Below the pieces are notes generated by a model. That model had not been told where the DNA came from. It searched no databases and saw only the letters and a list, made by a program, of their open reading frames with translations. This document shows, piece after piece, positions 50,985 to 58,753 of a stretch of 64,000 bases of DNA. Made by a program: the position numbers and the translations under genes. The stretch is from the NCBI RefSeq assembly GCF_008710745.1, contig NZ_VYSA01000002.1:806001-870000 (forward strand), written 5' to 3'. Position 1 is the first letter of the stretch. Each line of letters opens with the position of its first letter. This stretch comes from Microbacterium rhizomatis. GTDB lineage: Bacteria > Actinomycetota > Actinomycetes > Actinomycetales > Microbacteriaceae.

Positions 50985-51011
50985 GGGGCGCGCGCATCGA
51001 TCGAACGGCTG

Positions 51012-51857
51012 CTAGGCCTCGCGCGTGATCGTGACCTTCACGTTCAGGTGCGACTTGTGCGGCCCGGCGTACACGCCGCGGAGCGGGGGCACGTCACTGT
51101 AGTCACGGCCGCGCCCGACGAGCACGTGCCGGTCGCCGATCTCGATGTTGTTCGTGGGGTCGAACCCCTGCCAGTCGCCGGCGAACCACTCGACCCAGGC
51201 GTGCGATTCGCCTGCCACGGCCACGCCCACCTCTGCGTTCGCGCGGGGGTGCAGATAGCCCGAGACGTACCTGGCGGGAATTCCCACCTCGCGGAGCGCG
51301 CCGAGGGTGATGTGCGCGATGTCCTGGCAGACGCCTTTACGTGCCTGCCACGCGTCTTGTGCGGTGGAGTGCACGCCCGTGATGCCGTGCATGTACTCGA
51401 CGGCGTCGCCGATCGTGGAGGCGATCGCGTGCGCGGCGTGCCCCGGGTCGTCGTGCTGAGAGGCGATACTCCGAGCGATCTCGACGACCTCGGGATGCGG
51501 CGCGGTGCGGGATGTCTGGCCGAGCTGCTCGACGGTCTCGATGGATCGCGTCGCCTCGGTCCGCAGCCGGTCCCACGAGATGTCGGCGTACTCGAGCGGC
51601 CGAGGCCGCACCTCCACGAGGCTCTTGGCGGTGATCTGCAGGGCGGCGTGCGCCGACAGCACGTCGAAGACGGCGACCCGTGTGCCGAAGTAGTCGACGT
51701 AGTGGTTCACCGCGGTACCGGGTTCGATGTCGAGCGATGAGCTGAGCACGAATTGGCTGTCGGTGGAGCTGGGCAGCATCCGCGCTTCGTTGTACGAGGC
51801 AGACACGTCGCCCTTGTACGAGAACCCGGTCTGGTGCTCGATGCGCAATCTCTTCAT
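51012..51857 (-). CDS. Transglutaminase-like cysteine protease-fold protein
   Basis: This 281-residue protein has the N-terminal beta region of bacterial transglutaminase-like proteins (LRIEHQTGFSYKGDVSASYNE) and the catalytic triad: Cys in ARKGVCQDIAHI, His in GESHAWVEWF and Asp in GFDPTNN. It is the third gene of a conserved trio with an alpha-E protein and a circularly permuted ATP-grasp. Comparative genomics has linked this trio to an uncharacterised peptide ligation and cleavage system, in which the transglutaminase-like member is thought to act as a peptidase. Its ATG overlaps the stop of the alpha-E gene. Confidence 0.9.
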   Translation of the reverse strand: MKRLRIEHQTGFSYKGDVSASYNEARMLPSSTDSQFVLSSSLDIEPGTAVNHYVDYFGTRVAVFDVLSAHAALQITAKSLVEVRPRPLEYADISWDRLRTEATRSIETVEQLGQTSRTAPHPEVVEIARSIASQHDDPGHAAHAIASTIGDAVEYMHGITGVHSTAQDAWQARKGVCQDIAHITLGALREVGIPARYVSGYLHPRANAEVGVAVAGESHAWVEWFAGDWQGFDPTNNIEIGDRHVLVGRGRDYSDVPPLRGVYAGPHKSHLNVKVTITREA

Positions 51858-52786
51858 GATGTCTCCCCGATCCAGCTCGGCTCGGCTTGCGTGGGGAAGA
51901 AGCGGTGCCGGATGGCTTCGGATGCCTCGCGCGTCACTTTCTGCACCCGATCCATGTGCTGCGGAAGCTCGCCGAGGATCTCGCCGATCGGCCTGTACTC
52001 CAGGTCGTTGCGGATCTGGCCGAGCGCGCGGAGCACGGTGTTCGAGTGGCCGACCCGATCGGCCACCGGATCGATCGCACTCATGCAGGCCTCGGCGGTC
52101 TGGATCGAGTAGATGATCGAGCGGGGGAACAAGCGATCGAGCAGCAGGAACTCTGCGGCATTCAGGGCGCTCGGCATGCCGCGATAGGTCCGCAGGTACG
52201 CCTCGTAGGCGCCGCACGAACGCAGGATCGTCGTCCAGGACGGACCGGATGCCTCGGTCAGCGACCGCGTCGCCAGCAGGCGTGCGGTCATGTCGGCGCG
52301 CTCGATGCTGCGACCCAGTGTGAAGAACTGCCAGGCCTCGTCGCGGCTGGTCGAGGAATCCACCGTGCCGATCGCGAGCGCCGAGCGCTCGCGGACCCAC
52401 TTGAAGAAGTCGTGCACCTTGTCGAGCTGAAGGCGACGCGGCATCCGCGAGTTGGTGGTGTTCAGGGTCTCCCACAGTTCGGTGCTCACGATCTCGCGCG
52501 CGCGGCGGGCGTTCTCGCGCGCGGCGCCCAGCGCGTAGCCGATGCTCGACGGGTTGCCGCGGTCGATCGCGAGCCGGGCGAGCACGTCTTCGCGCCGGAC
52601 GATCTCGTCGTCATCGGGCGGGACCGATCCCATCACGAGCAGCAGCGAGCGGCACGCGGTGTCTTCGTCGACCCACGGGTCCTCCAGCAGCAGCTGGAGG
52701 TGCACGTCGAGGATGCGGGCGGTGCCGTCGCTGCGCTCGATGTACCGGCCGATCCAGAAGAGGCTCTCCGCGATGCGGCTCAGCAT
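51854..52786 (-). CDS. Alpha-E domain protein
   Basis: This 310-residue, mostly helical protein begins MLSRIAESLFWIGRYIERSD, the signature of the alpha-E (DUF403) family, and repeats the motif as FFTLGRSIERADMTARLLA. The biochemical role is unknown. It always accompanies circularly permuted ATP-grasp and transglutaminase-like proteins and may position their peptide or amino-acid substrate. It overlaps the ATP-grasp gene by 7 bp and the transglutaminase gene by 4 bp, so the trio is tightly coupled. Confidence 0.92.
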   Translation of the reverse strand: MLSRIAESLFWIGRYIERSDGTARILDVHLQLLLEDPWVDEDTACRSLLLVMGSVPPDDDEIVRREDVLARLAIDRGNPSSIGYALGAARENARRAREIVSTELWETLNTTNSRMPRRLQLDKVHDFFKWVRERSALAIGTVDSSTSRDEAWQFFTLGRSIERADMTARLLATRSLTEASGPSWTTILRSCGAYEAYLRTYRGMPSALNAAEFLLLDRLFPRSIIYSIQTAEACMSAIDPVADRVGHSNTVLRALGQIRNDLEYRPIGEILGELPQHMDRVQKVTREASEAIRHRFFPTQAEPSWIGETS

Positions 52787-54453
52787 GACGATTCCTGCGA
52801 CTGCTGCTGCTGCTCCTGCTGCTCGGTGTGGCCGCGCGGCCGATCCTGCGGCGAGTGCGCGGGCGCGGGCTGGCTGTCGTAGATGATCGGGATGGCGGCG
52901 GTCACCGTGGCGGCCTGGTCTGCCACGAGCCCGGCAAGTCCCACACCCTGGCCGTACTCGACGTGGCCGGGCGCCGCGCCGCCGACGATCCAGGTGTCTT
53001 TCGAGCCGCCGCCCTGGCTCGAGTTGACGACCAGCTGGCCCTCGGGCAGCGCGACGCGCGTGAGCCCCCCGGGCAGCACCCACACGTCGTCGCCGTCGTT
53101 GACCGCGAACGGGCGCAGGTCGGCGTGCCGCGGGCGCATCCCGTCCTCGACGAGAGTGGGGATCGTCGAGAGCATGACGACGGGCTGCGCGATCCACCCC
53201 CGGGGGTCGGCGATGAGGCGCTTGCGGAGCTTCTCGAGTTCGGCGGGCGAAGCATCCGGCCCCACGACCAGACCCTTGCCGCCCGACCCGTCCACGGGCT
53301 TCACGACGAGCTCGGGCAGGCGATCGAGCACCTCCTCGAGCGCGCCGGGGTCTTCCAGGCGCCACGTGTCGACGTTCTTCAGGATCGGCTCTTCGGCGAG
53401 GTAGTACCGGATGAGGTCCGGCACGTAGGTGTAGAGCAGCTTGTCATCGGCGACGCCGTTGCCCACCGCGTTGGCGATCGTGACGTTGCCCAGGCGCGCG
53501 GCCAGCATGAGGCCGGGGGCACCCAGCATCGAGTCGGCGCGGAACTGCAGCGGGTCGAGGAACTCGTCGTCGACCCTGCGATAGATCACGTCCACGCGCT
53601 GGGGCCCGCGGGTCGTGCGCATGAAGACGCGACCGCCGATGCAGATCAGGTCGCGGCCCTCGACGAGCTCCACGCCCATCAAGCGCGCGAGCAGCGTGTG
53701 CTCGAAGTACGCCGAGTTGTAGACGCCCGGGGTGAGGACGACGACGTTCGGGTCTTCGACACCGGACGGAGCCGACGCCCGCAGGGCGGCCAGCAGCTTG
53801 TTGGGGTAGTCGCCGACCGGACGCACCCGCATCGAGACGAACAGCTCGGGGAGCGTCTGGGCCATGACCCGCCGGTTCGAGATGACGTAGCTGACGCCAC
53901 TCGGCACGCGCACGTTGTCTTCGAGCACGCGCATCTCGCCGTGCTCGTCGCGGATCAGGTCGATTCCCGACACCTGGATGCGCACGCCGTTGGCGCTGTG
54001 GATGCCGGCGGCCTGGCGATAGAAGTACTGAGACGACGCGATCAGCCCGGCGGGGAGCACGCCGTCGCGCACGCAGTGCTGGCGCCCGTAGGCGTCGTCG
54101 AGGAACGCCTCGAGCGCCTTGACGCGCTGCTTGACGCCCGCCTCCACGCGCGCCCATTCGTCGTACGTGATGATCCGAGGCACCGCATCCAGCGGGAACG
54201 GCCGCTCCTCACCGGCGAAGTCGAACGTCACGCCCTGCGCGAGATAGGAGCTCGCGAGCGACTCGGTGCGGCCGCGCAGCTCTTCCTGCGTCATCTTGGC
54301 CAGGGCCTGATAGAGCTCCCGATACGCCTCGCGCGACTCCGCGGCATCGCCGGGATGATCGGGGGCGCCGAACATCTCGTCGAACGCGGGGACACCGGAC
54401 GCGGTCTTGCGCGGCGCCAACGTGGAGCCGTAGCCGTCGAACAGATCGCCCAT
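52780..54453 (-). CDS. Circularly permuted ATP-grasp protein (type 2)
   Basis: This 557-residue protein matches the DUF404/DUF407 ATP-grasp group: VPRIITYDEWARVEAGVKQRV, EDNVRVPSGVSYVISNR, MGVELVEGRDLICIGGRVFM and the ATP-binding block LVVKPVDGSGGKGLVVG. ATP-grasp enzymes form carboxylate-amine bonds; with the two genes downstream it is predicted to ligate an amino acid or peptide whose identity is unknown. The last 25 residues are Gln-rich (EQQEQQQQSQE) and not part of the fold. It diverges from the molybdopterin enzyme gene. Confidence 0.92.
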   Translation of the reverse strand: MGDLFDGYGSTLAPRKTASGVPAFDEMFGAPDHPGDAAESREAYRELYQALAKMTQEELRGRTESLASSYLAQGVTFDFAGEERPFPLDAVPRIITYDEWARVEAGVKQRVKALEAFLDDAYGRQHCVRDGVLPAGLIASSQYFYRQAAGIHSANGVRIQVSGIDLIRDEHGEMRVLEDNVRVPSGVSYVISNRRVMAQTLPELFVSMRVRPVGDYPNKLLAALRASAPSGVEDPNVVVLTPGVYNSAYFEHTLLARLMGVELVEGRDLICIGGRVFMRTTRGPQRVDVIYRRVDDEFLDPLQFRADSMLGAPGLMLAARLGNVTIANAVGNGVADDKLLYTYVPDLIRYYLAEEPILKNVDTWRLEDPGALEEVLDRLPELVVKPVDGSGGKGLVVGPDASPAELEKLRKRLIADPRGWIAQPVVMLSTIPTLVEDGMRPRHADLRPFAVNDGDDVWVLPGGLTRVALPEGQLVVNSSQGGGSKDTWIVGGAAPGHVEYGQGVGLAGLVADQAATVTAAIPIIYDSQPAPAHSPQDRPRGHTEQQEQQQQSQESSC

Positions 54454-54530
54454 GGGGAGAGCCTAGTCCGCGGCATGTTGCCGAAGTATTTCGGATCCCG
54501 CATACAGAGATCGGTCGTAGGCTTCGACTC

Positions 54531-56144
54531 GTGGGAGCCGCCGAACGCACCAGGCGCGGCCTCGTCGGCGCCATCGCCGGTGTCGCCGCAGTCATCTTCG
54601 GTGCGGGCATCGGAGAGCTCGCGGCGGCGATCCTCTCACCCGGCTCAAGCCCCTTCGCCGCGATCGGGTCAGCGCTCATCGACTTCGCTCCCCCGTGGGC
54701 GAAAGAGACGGCGATCGGCCTGTTCGGCACCAACGACAAGGCCGCGCTCCTGGTCGGTATCGCGATCGTGCTGCTGATCGTCGCCGGCGGCGCCGGAATC
54801 CTCGAACAGCGCCTCCCCCCGTGGGGGCGTGTCGTCTTCATCCTGGTGGGCATCGCCGGCGCCGTGGCGGCACTGACGCGTGCCGACGCCGGCCTGCTCT
54901 CGTGGATCCCGTCGATCCTCGCCGGGGTCGGCGCATCCGTCGCCCTGTGGATGCTGGTGGCCCGCGCCCCGGCTCCCGCGGCCCCCGCCCCCGCGTCGCG
55001 AGACGCGGCCGCGGAACCTTCGTCCGCCCCGGGAAGGGCCCCGAGCCGGGTCTCGCGAGCGGATGACGCCGGGGTCGACCGGCGACGGTTCCTGCTGTGG
55101 AGCGGTGGGGCCGTGGCGATCGGGGTGTTCGCCACGATCGGCGGCGCGACCCTCCGCGCAGGGGCGAGGTCGGTCGAGGCCATCCGAGCCAAGCTCACAC
55201 TGCCGACCCCGGCCGCGCAGGCGCCCGCGATTCCGGCGTCGGCTGAGCTCGGCATCCCCGGGCTCTCGTCGGTGGTCACACCGAACGCGAGCTTCTACCG
55301 CATCGACACCGCGCTGATCGTGCCCCAGGTCGATCCCGCCGACTGGAGCCTTCGCGTCTACGGCATGGTCGAGAACGAGTTCACGCTGACGTGGGATGAA
55401 CTTCTCGCCCTCCCTCTCGAAGAGAGCGTGACGACGCTCACGTGCGTGTCGAACGCGGTCGGCGGCGACCTGATCGGCAATGCTCTGTGGCTCGGCCATC
55501 CGATCCGGGCGCTGCTCGCCCGCGCCAAGCCGACTGCCGATGCCGACATGGTGCTGTCGCGGTCGATCGACGGATTCACCGCCTCGAGCCCGCTGGAAGC
55601 GCTCACCGACGACCGCAATGCGATTCTCGCGGTCGGGATGAACGGCGACCTGCTGCCCGCTGAGCACGGCTTCCCCGTGCGAATGGTGGTTCCCGGTCTG
55701 TACGGGTATGTGTCGGCGACCAAGTGGGTCACCGAGCTGCAGGTCATGCGCTATACAGACGCCGCCGCGTACTGGACGCAGCGGGGATGGTCAGAGCGCG
55801 GCCCGATCAAGCTCGAGTCGCGCATCGACGTCCCGCGCAAATCCCAGGGGCTCAAGGCGGGCGACACGGTGATCGCGGGCGTCGCCTGGCAGCAGCACGT
55901 GGGCGTGTCGGGCGTCGAGGTGCAGATCGACGAGGGCGATTGGATGCCCGCGACCCTCGCGACGGCGATATCGGACGACACCTGGGTGCAGTGGAGCATC
56001 CCCTGGACGGCCACCGCCGGCGACCACCTGCTGCGTTGCAGGGCGATCAGCGCGACCGGCGAGGTGCAGACCGGAACGCTCGCCGACGTGGTCCCCGACG
56101 GCGCGACCGGCTGGAACGAGCGCTTCATCACCGTCTTCGCGTAG
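54531..56144 (+). CDS. Membrane-anchored molybdopterin-dependent oxidoreductase (sulfite-oxidase fold)
   Basis: This 537-residue protein has about four N-terminal transmembrane helices (to residue 150), a Pro/Ala linker, a twin-arginine-like sequence with one more helix (DRRRFLLWSGGAVAIGVF), and then an extracytoplasmic sulfite-oxidase-type domain. The molybdenum ligand Cys305 is in TTLTCVSNAVGGDLIG. The C-terminal Ig-like dimerisation domain (VDVPRKSQGLKAGDTVIAGV-like) follows. The substrate is unknown; relatives reduce or oxidise S- or N-oxides. It starts at GTG 54531 after a 77-bp divergent gap. Confidence 0.88.
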   Translation: MGAAERTRRGLVGAIAGVAAVIFGAGIGELAAAILSPGSSPFAAIGSALIDFAPPWAKETAIGLFGTNDKAALLVGIAIVLLIVAGGAGILEQRLPPWGRVVFILVGIAGAVAALTRADAGLLSWIPSILAGVGASVALWMLVARAPAPAAPAPASRDAAAEPSSAPGRAPSRVSRADDAGVDRRRFLLWSGGAVAIGVFATIGGATLRAGARSVEAIRAKLTLPTPAAQAPAIPASAELGIPGLSSVVTPNASFYRIDTALIVPQVDPADWSLRVYGMVENEFTLTWDELLALPLEESVTTLTCVSNAVGGDLIGNALWLGHPIRALLARAKPTADADMVLSRSIDGFTASSPLEALTDDRNAILAVGMNGDLLPAEHGFPVRMVVPGLYGYVSATKWVTELQVMRYTDAAAYWTQRGWSERGPIKLESRIDVPRKSQGLKAGDTVIAGVAWQQHVGVSGVEVQIDEGDWMPATLATAISDDTWVQWSIPWTATAGDHLLRCRAISATGEVQTGTLADVVPDGATGWNERFITVFA

Positions 56145-56187
56145 CTGGGCGCCCATCGACCCCTTGAGCGTGTTTTAGTATTTTGGC

Positions 56188-56388
56188 GTGAGCCATGCAG
56201 AGCACGACGAGCCCAGAGCCGGATGGATCGCTTGTCTGGTGTTCGCCGTCGGTTTCGCCGCGTTGGCCGTGTGGAACCTCCGGACGGGTACGCCCTGGGT
56301 CGGCGCCGGATTCGCCCTCACCGCGCTCGCCTGGCTCGCTGTTGCGATCTGGCGGCGCAGATGGGTGAACGCACACTCGCGCCGATGA
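56188..56388 (+). CDS. Small two-helix membrane protein
   Basis: This 66-residue protein has helices WIACLVFAVGFAALAVWNL and GAGFALTALAWLAVAIW and a basic tail RRRWVNAHSRR. GTG 56188 follows the molybdopterin enzyme gene by 43 bp. Common in actinobacteria as an uncharacterised small protein; no function known. Confidence 0.6.
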   Translation: MSHAEHDEPRAGWIACLVFAVGFAALAVWNLRTGTPWVGAGFALTALAWLAVAIWRRRWVNAHSRR

Positions 56389-56427
56389 GGCGCACGCGTG
56401 CATCAGCGAGCGGCCGAGCCCTCAGCC

Positions 56428-56473
56428 TCAGCCCGCGAGGACGACCCTGATCAGCCCGCGAGGACGACCCTGA
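56428..56473. repeat. Perfect 23-bp tandem duplication at the rocD stop
   Basis: The segment at 56451-56473, the last seven codons of rocD plus its stop (minus strand) with two further bases, is repeated exactly at 56428-56450, directly downstream. The duplicated copy therefore carries a second stop codon. It parallels the stop-proximal repeats after apnO and oiaX. Confidence 0.9.
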
Positions 56474-57662
56474 GCTGCTCGACCGCCCAGTCCAGCTCGG
56501 TCGCGCGCACGACGATCGGCGGTGCGATGCGGATCGTCTGGCCGTGCGTGTCCTTCACGAGCACGCCGCGGGCGAGCAGCCGCTCGGCGATCTCGCGGCC
56601 GGTCCCCACCGCGGAGTCGATGTCGACGCCCGCCCAGAGTCCTGCGACGCGCACGGCCGTCACGCCGTGGCCGACCAGAGCGTCGAGCAGAACGGCGAGG
56701 TGCTCGCCGAGTGCCGCAGCCCTCGCCTGGAACTCGCCCGTCTCGAGCATCTCGACCACTCGCAGCCCGACCGCCGCGGCCAGCGGGTTGCCGCCGAACG
56801 TCGAGCCGTGCTCGCCCGCGCCGATCACGCCGAGCACCGCGGCGTCGCCGACGACCGCCGAGACGGGAAGGATGCCGCCGCCCAGCGCCTTGCCGAGCAG
56901 GTACAGGTCGGGAACCACACCCTCGCGATCGCACGCGAACGTGGTGCCCACCCGGCCCAGGCCGGACTGGATCTCGTCCGCGATGAACAGCACGCCGCGC
57001 CGGGTGCAGATCTCACGCACAGCGGCGAGATACCCATCGGGCGGGATGATGACGCCCGCTTCGCCCTGGATGGGCTCGATCAGCACGGCGGCCGTGTTTG
57101 CGTCGATCGCCGCGTCGATCGCGTCGGCATCGCCGAACGGCACGTGCACGAACCCGGGCGCGAACGGTCCGAAGCCGTCGCGCGACTGCGGATCGTCGCT
57201 GAAGCCGACGATCGTCGTCGTGCGGCCGTGGAAGTTGCCGTCCGCCACGACGATGGTCGCCGCATCCGGAGCGATGCCCTTCACGCGATAGCCCCACGCG
57301 CGTGCGACCTTGATGCCGGTCTCGACCGCCTCGGCACCGGTGTTCATCGGCAGCACGAGGTCCTTGCCGCAGAGCCGCGCGAGCGCCGTCGCAAAAGGCC
57401 CGAGCCGGTCGTTGTGGTACGCGCGGCTGGTCAGCGTGAGCCGCTCGAGCTGCTCGCGCGCGGCGGCGAGGATCGCCGGATGCCCGTGGCCGAAGTTGAG
57501 CGCCGAGTAAGCCGACAGCAGGTCGAGGTAGCGCTTTCCCTCGACATCCGTCACCCACGCCCCATCGCCTCGTGCGATGACGACCGGCAGGGGGTGGTAG
57601 TTGTGGGCGAGGTGCCGGTTCTCGTCGGCGATGATCCGCAGCGCGCTGGTGTCGAGGCTCAT
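56451..57662 (-). CDS. rocD: Ornithine aminotransferase
   Basis: This 403-residue class III aminotransferase has the marks YLDLLSAYSALNFGHGHP, PMNTGAEAVETGIKVAR, NFHGRTTTIVGFSDDP, the PLP Asp in FIADEIQSGLGRVG and the PLP Lys in LLGKALGGGILPVSA. It converts L-ornithine and 2-oxoglutarate to glutamate semialdehyde and glutamate. It overlaps the ArgZ/DDAH-like gene upstream (ATGA). The product, as pyrroline-5-carboxylate, is the substrate of the PutA-type dehydrogenase at the right edge. Confidence 0.93.
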   Translation of the reverse strand: MSLDTSALRIIADENRHLAHNYHPLPVVIARGDGAWVTDVEGKRYLDLLSAYSALNFGHGHPAILAAAREQLERLTLTSRAYHNDRLGPFATALARLCGKDLVLPMNTGAEAVETGIKVARAWGYRVKGIAPDAATIVVADGNFHGRTTTIVGFSDDPQSRDGFGPFAPGFVHVPFGDADAIDAAIDANTAAVLIEPIQGEAGVIIPPDGYLAAVREICTRRGVLFIADEIQSGLGRVGTTFACDREGVVPDLYLLGKALGGGILPVSAVVGDAAVLGVIGAGEHGSTFGGNPLAAAVGLRVVEMLETGEFQARAAALGEHLAVLLDALVGHGVTAVRVAGLWAGVDIDSAVGTGREIAERLLARGVLVKDTHGQTIRIAPPIVVRATELDWAVEQLRVVLAG

Positions 57663-58498
57663 GAGCGCAGCTCCAGCGTGCAGCACTTGATGCCCCCGCC
57701 CCCCAGGAGGAGTTCGGACAGGTCGACCGTGATCGGGTGGTAGCCGCGCTCGCGCAGCTGCCTCTCGAAGCCCTTCGCGCGCGGCGAGATGATCACGTTG
57801 TATCCGTCGCTCGACGAGTTGAGGCCGAACACGGCGCCGTCCTCGTCCGAGACGTGGATCGCGTCGGGGTAGCGCTCAGCGAGGATCCGCTGGCTGGCGT
57901 CGTCGAACGCCGACGGCAGGTACGCGATCGTGGCGTGTGCGGGGCCGCCCTTCTCGACGCCCTCGACGGGGTCGAGCACGGCGATCGCGGTATCGAGGTG
58001 GTAGAACCGGGGGTCGGTGAGCGTGAGAGAGACGACCTCGCGCCCGAAGATCTCGCGGAGTTCGCGGTGGCTGTCGTCGGTCGAGCGGAAGCCCGTGCCG
58101 GCCAGGATCGTGTCGCCCACGAGCAGGAAGTCTCCCTCGCCCTCGTTGACCTCGACGGGCTCGCGCGTGTCGAAGCCGTGCGTACGGAACCAGTCGATGA
58201 ACGGGCCCGACTCGCCCTGCCTCTCGCGGAAGCGGAACTTCGGCCCGTATGCGACGCCGTCGATGAGGAACCCGCCGTTGGCCGTGTAGACCATGTCGGG
58301 GAGTCCCTCGACGGGATCGATCAGCTCGACCTCATGACCGAGCTCGAGGTAGAGGTCGTGCAGCACCTGCCATTGGCTGACGGCCTTGGCGGTGTCGGTC
58401 GGGTTCGCCGGCTCCATCCACGGGTTGATCGTGTAACTCACCGTGAAGTGCTCGGGGCGGCACATGAGGTAGCGGCGGTGGTGTGCGGTTCGCGTCAT
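57659..58498 (-). CDS. Guanidino-group-modifying hydrolase (ArgZ / dimethylargininase-like)
   Basis: This 279-residue protein has the five-bladed beta/alpha propeller of the amidinotransferase superfamily: FTVSYTINPWMEPANPTDT, GLPDMVYTANGGFLIDG, EGEGDFLLVGDTILAGTGFR, the His in RFYHLDTAIAVLD and the catalytic Cys near the end in GGGGIKCCTLELRS. Superfamily members act on arginine or methylarginine; the family is usually annotated dimethylargininase. Coupling to rocD favours an ornithine-producing arginine dihydrolase (ArgZ-like), since dimethylargininase would yield citrulline, which RocD cannot use. ATG 58498 has GGAGCAG upstream. Confidence 0.82.
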   Translation of the reverse strand: MTRTAHHRRYLMCRPEHFTVSYTINPWMEPANPTDTAKAVSQWQVLHDLYLELGHEVELIDPVEGLPDMVYTANGGFLIDGVAYGPKFRFRERQGESGPFIDWFRTHGFDTREPVEVNEGEGDFLLVGDTILAGTGFRSTDDSHRELREIFGREVVSLTLTDPRFYHLDTAIAVLDPVEGVEKGGPAHATIAYLPSAFDDASQRILAERYPDAIHVSDEDGAVFGLNSSSDGYNVIISPRAKGFERQLRERGYHPITVDLSELLLGGGGIKCCTLELRS

Positions 58499-58753
58499 TT
58501 CTGCTCCTGAGGAGAGGGGCGGCGGACGCTGTCCTCGAGGCCCGACGGCCCTTCGCTCTGCGGCTTCACGATGAAGCGCGGGGGAAAGGGGGCGACTCGG
58601 GCACGCCGCATCCGATTCTCGCATGAGTCATCGCCGGTTCGCCGGAATCGGCGTACCGTTGCGCGCGGGCGCGGTAATGTAGTTGACCTGCGACAACGAC
58701 AGCCTCTGCAGTGCGTCGCCGCATCCCCTCCCGTCGATCTGTATCGAGGTCCG

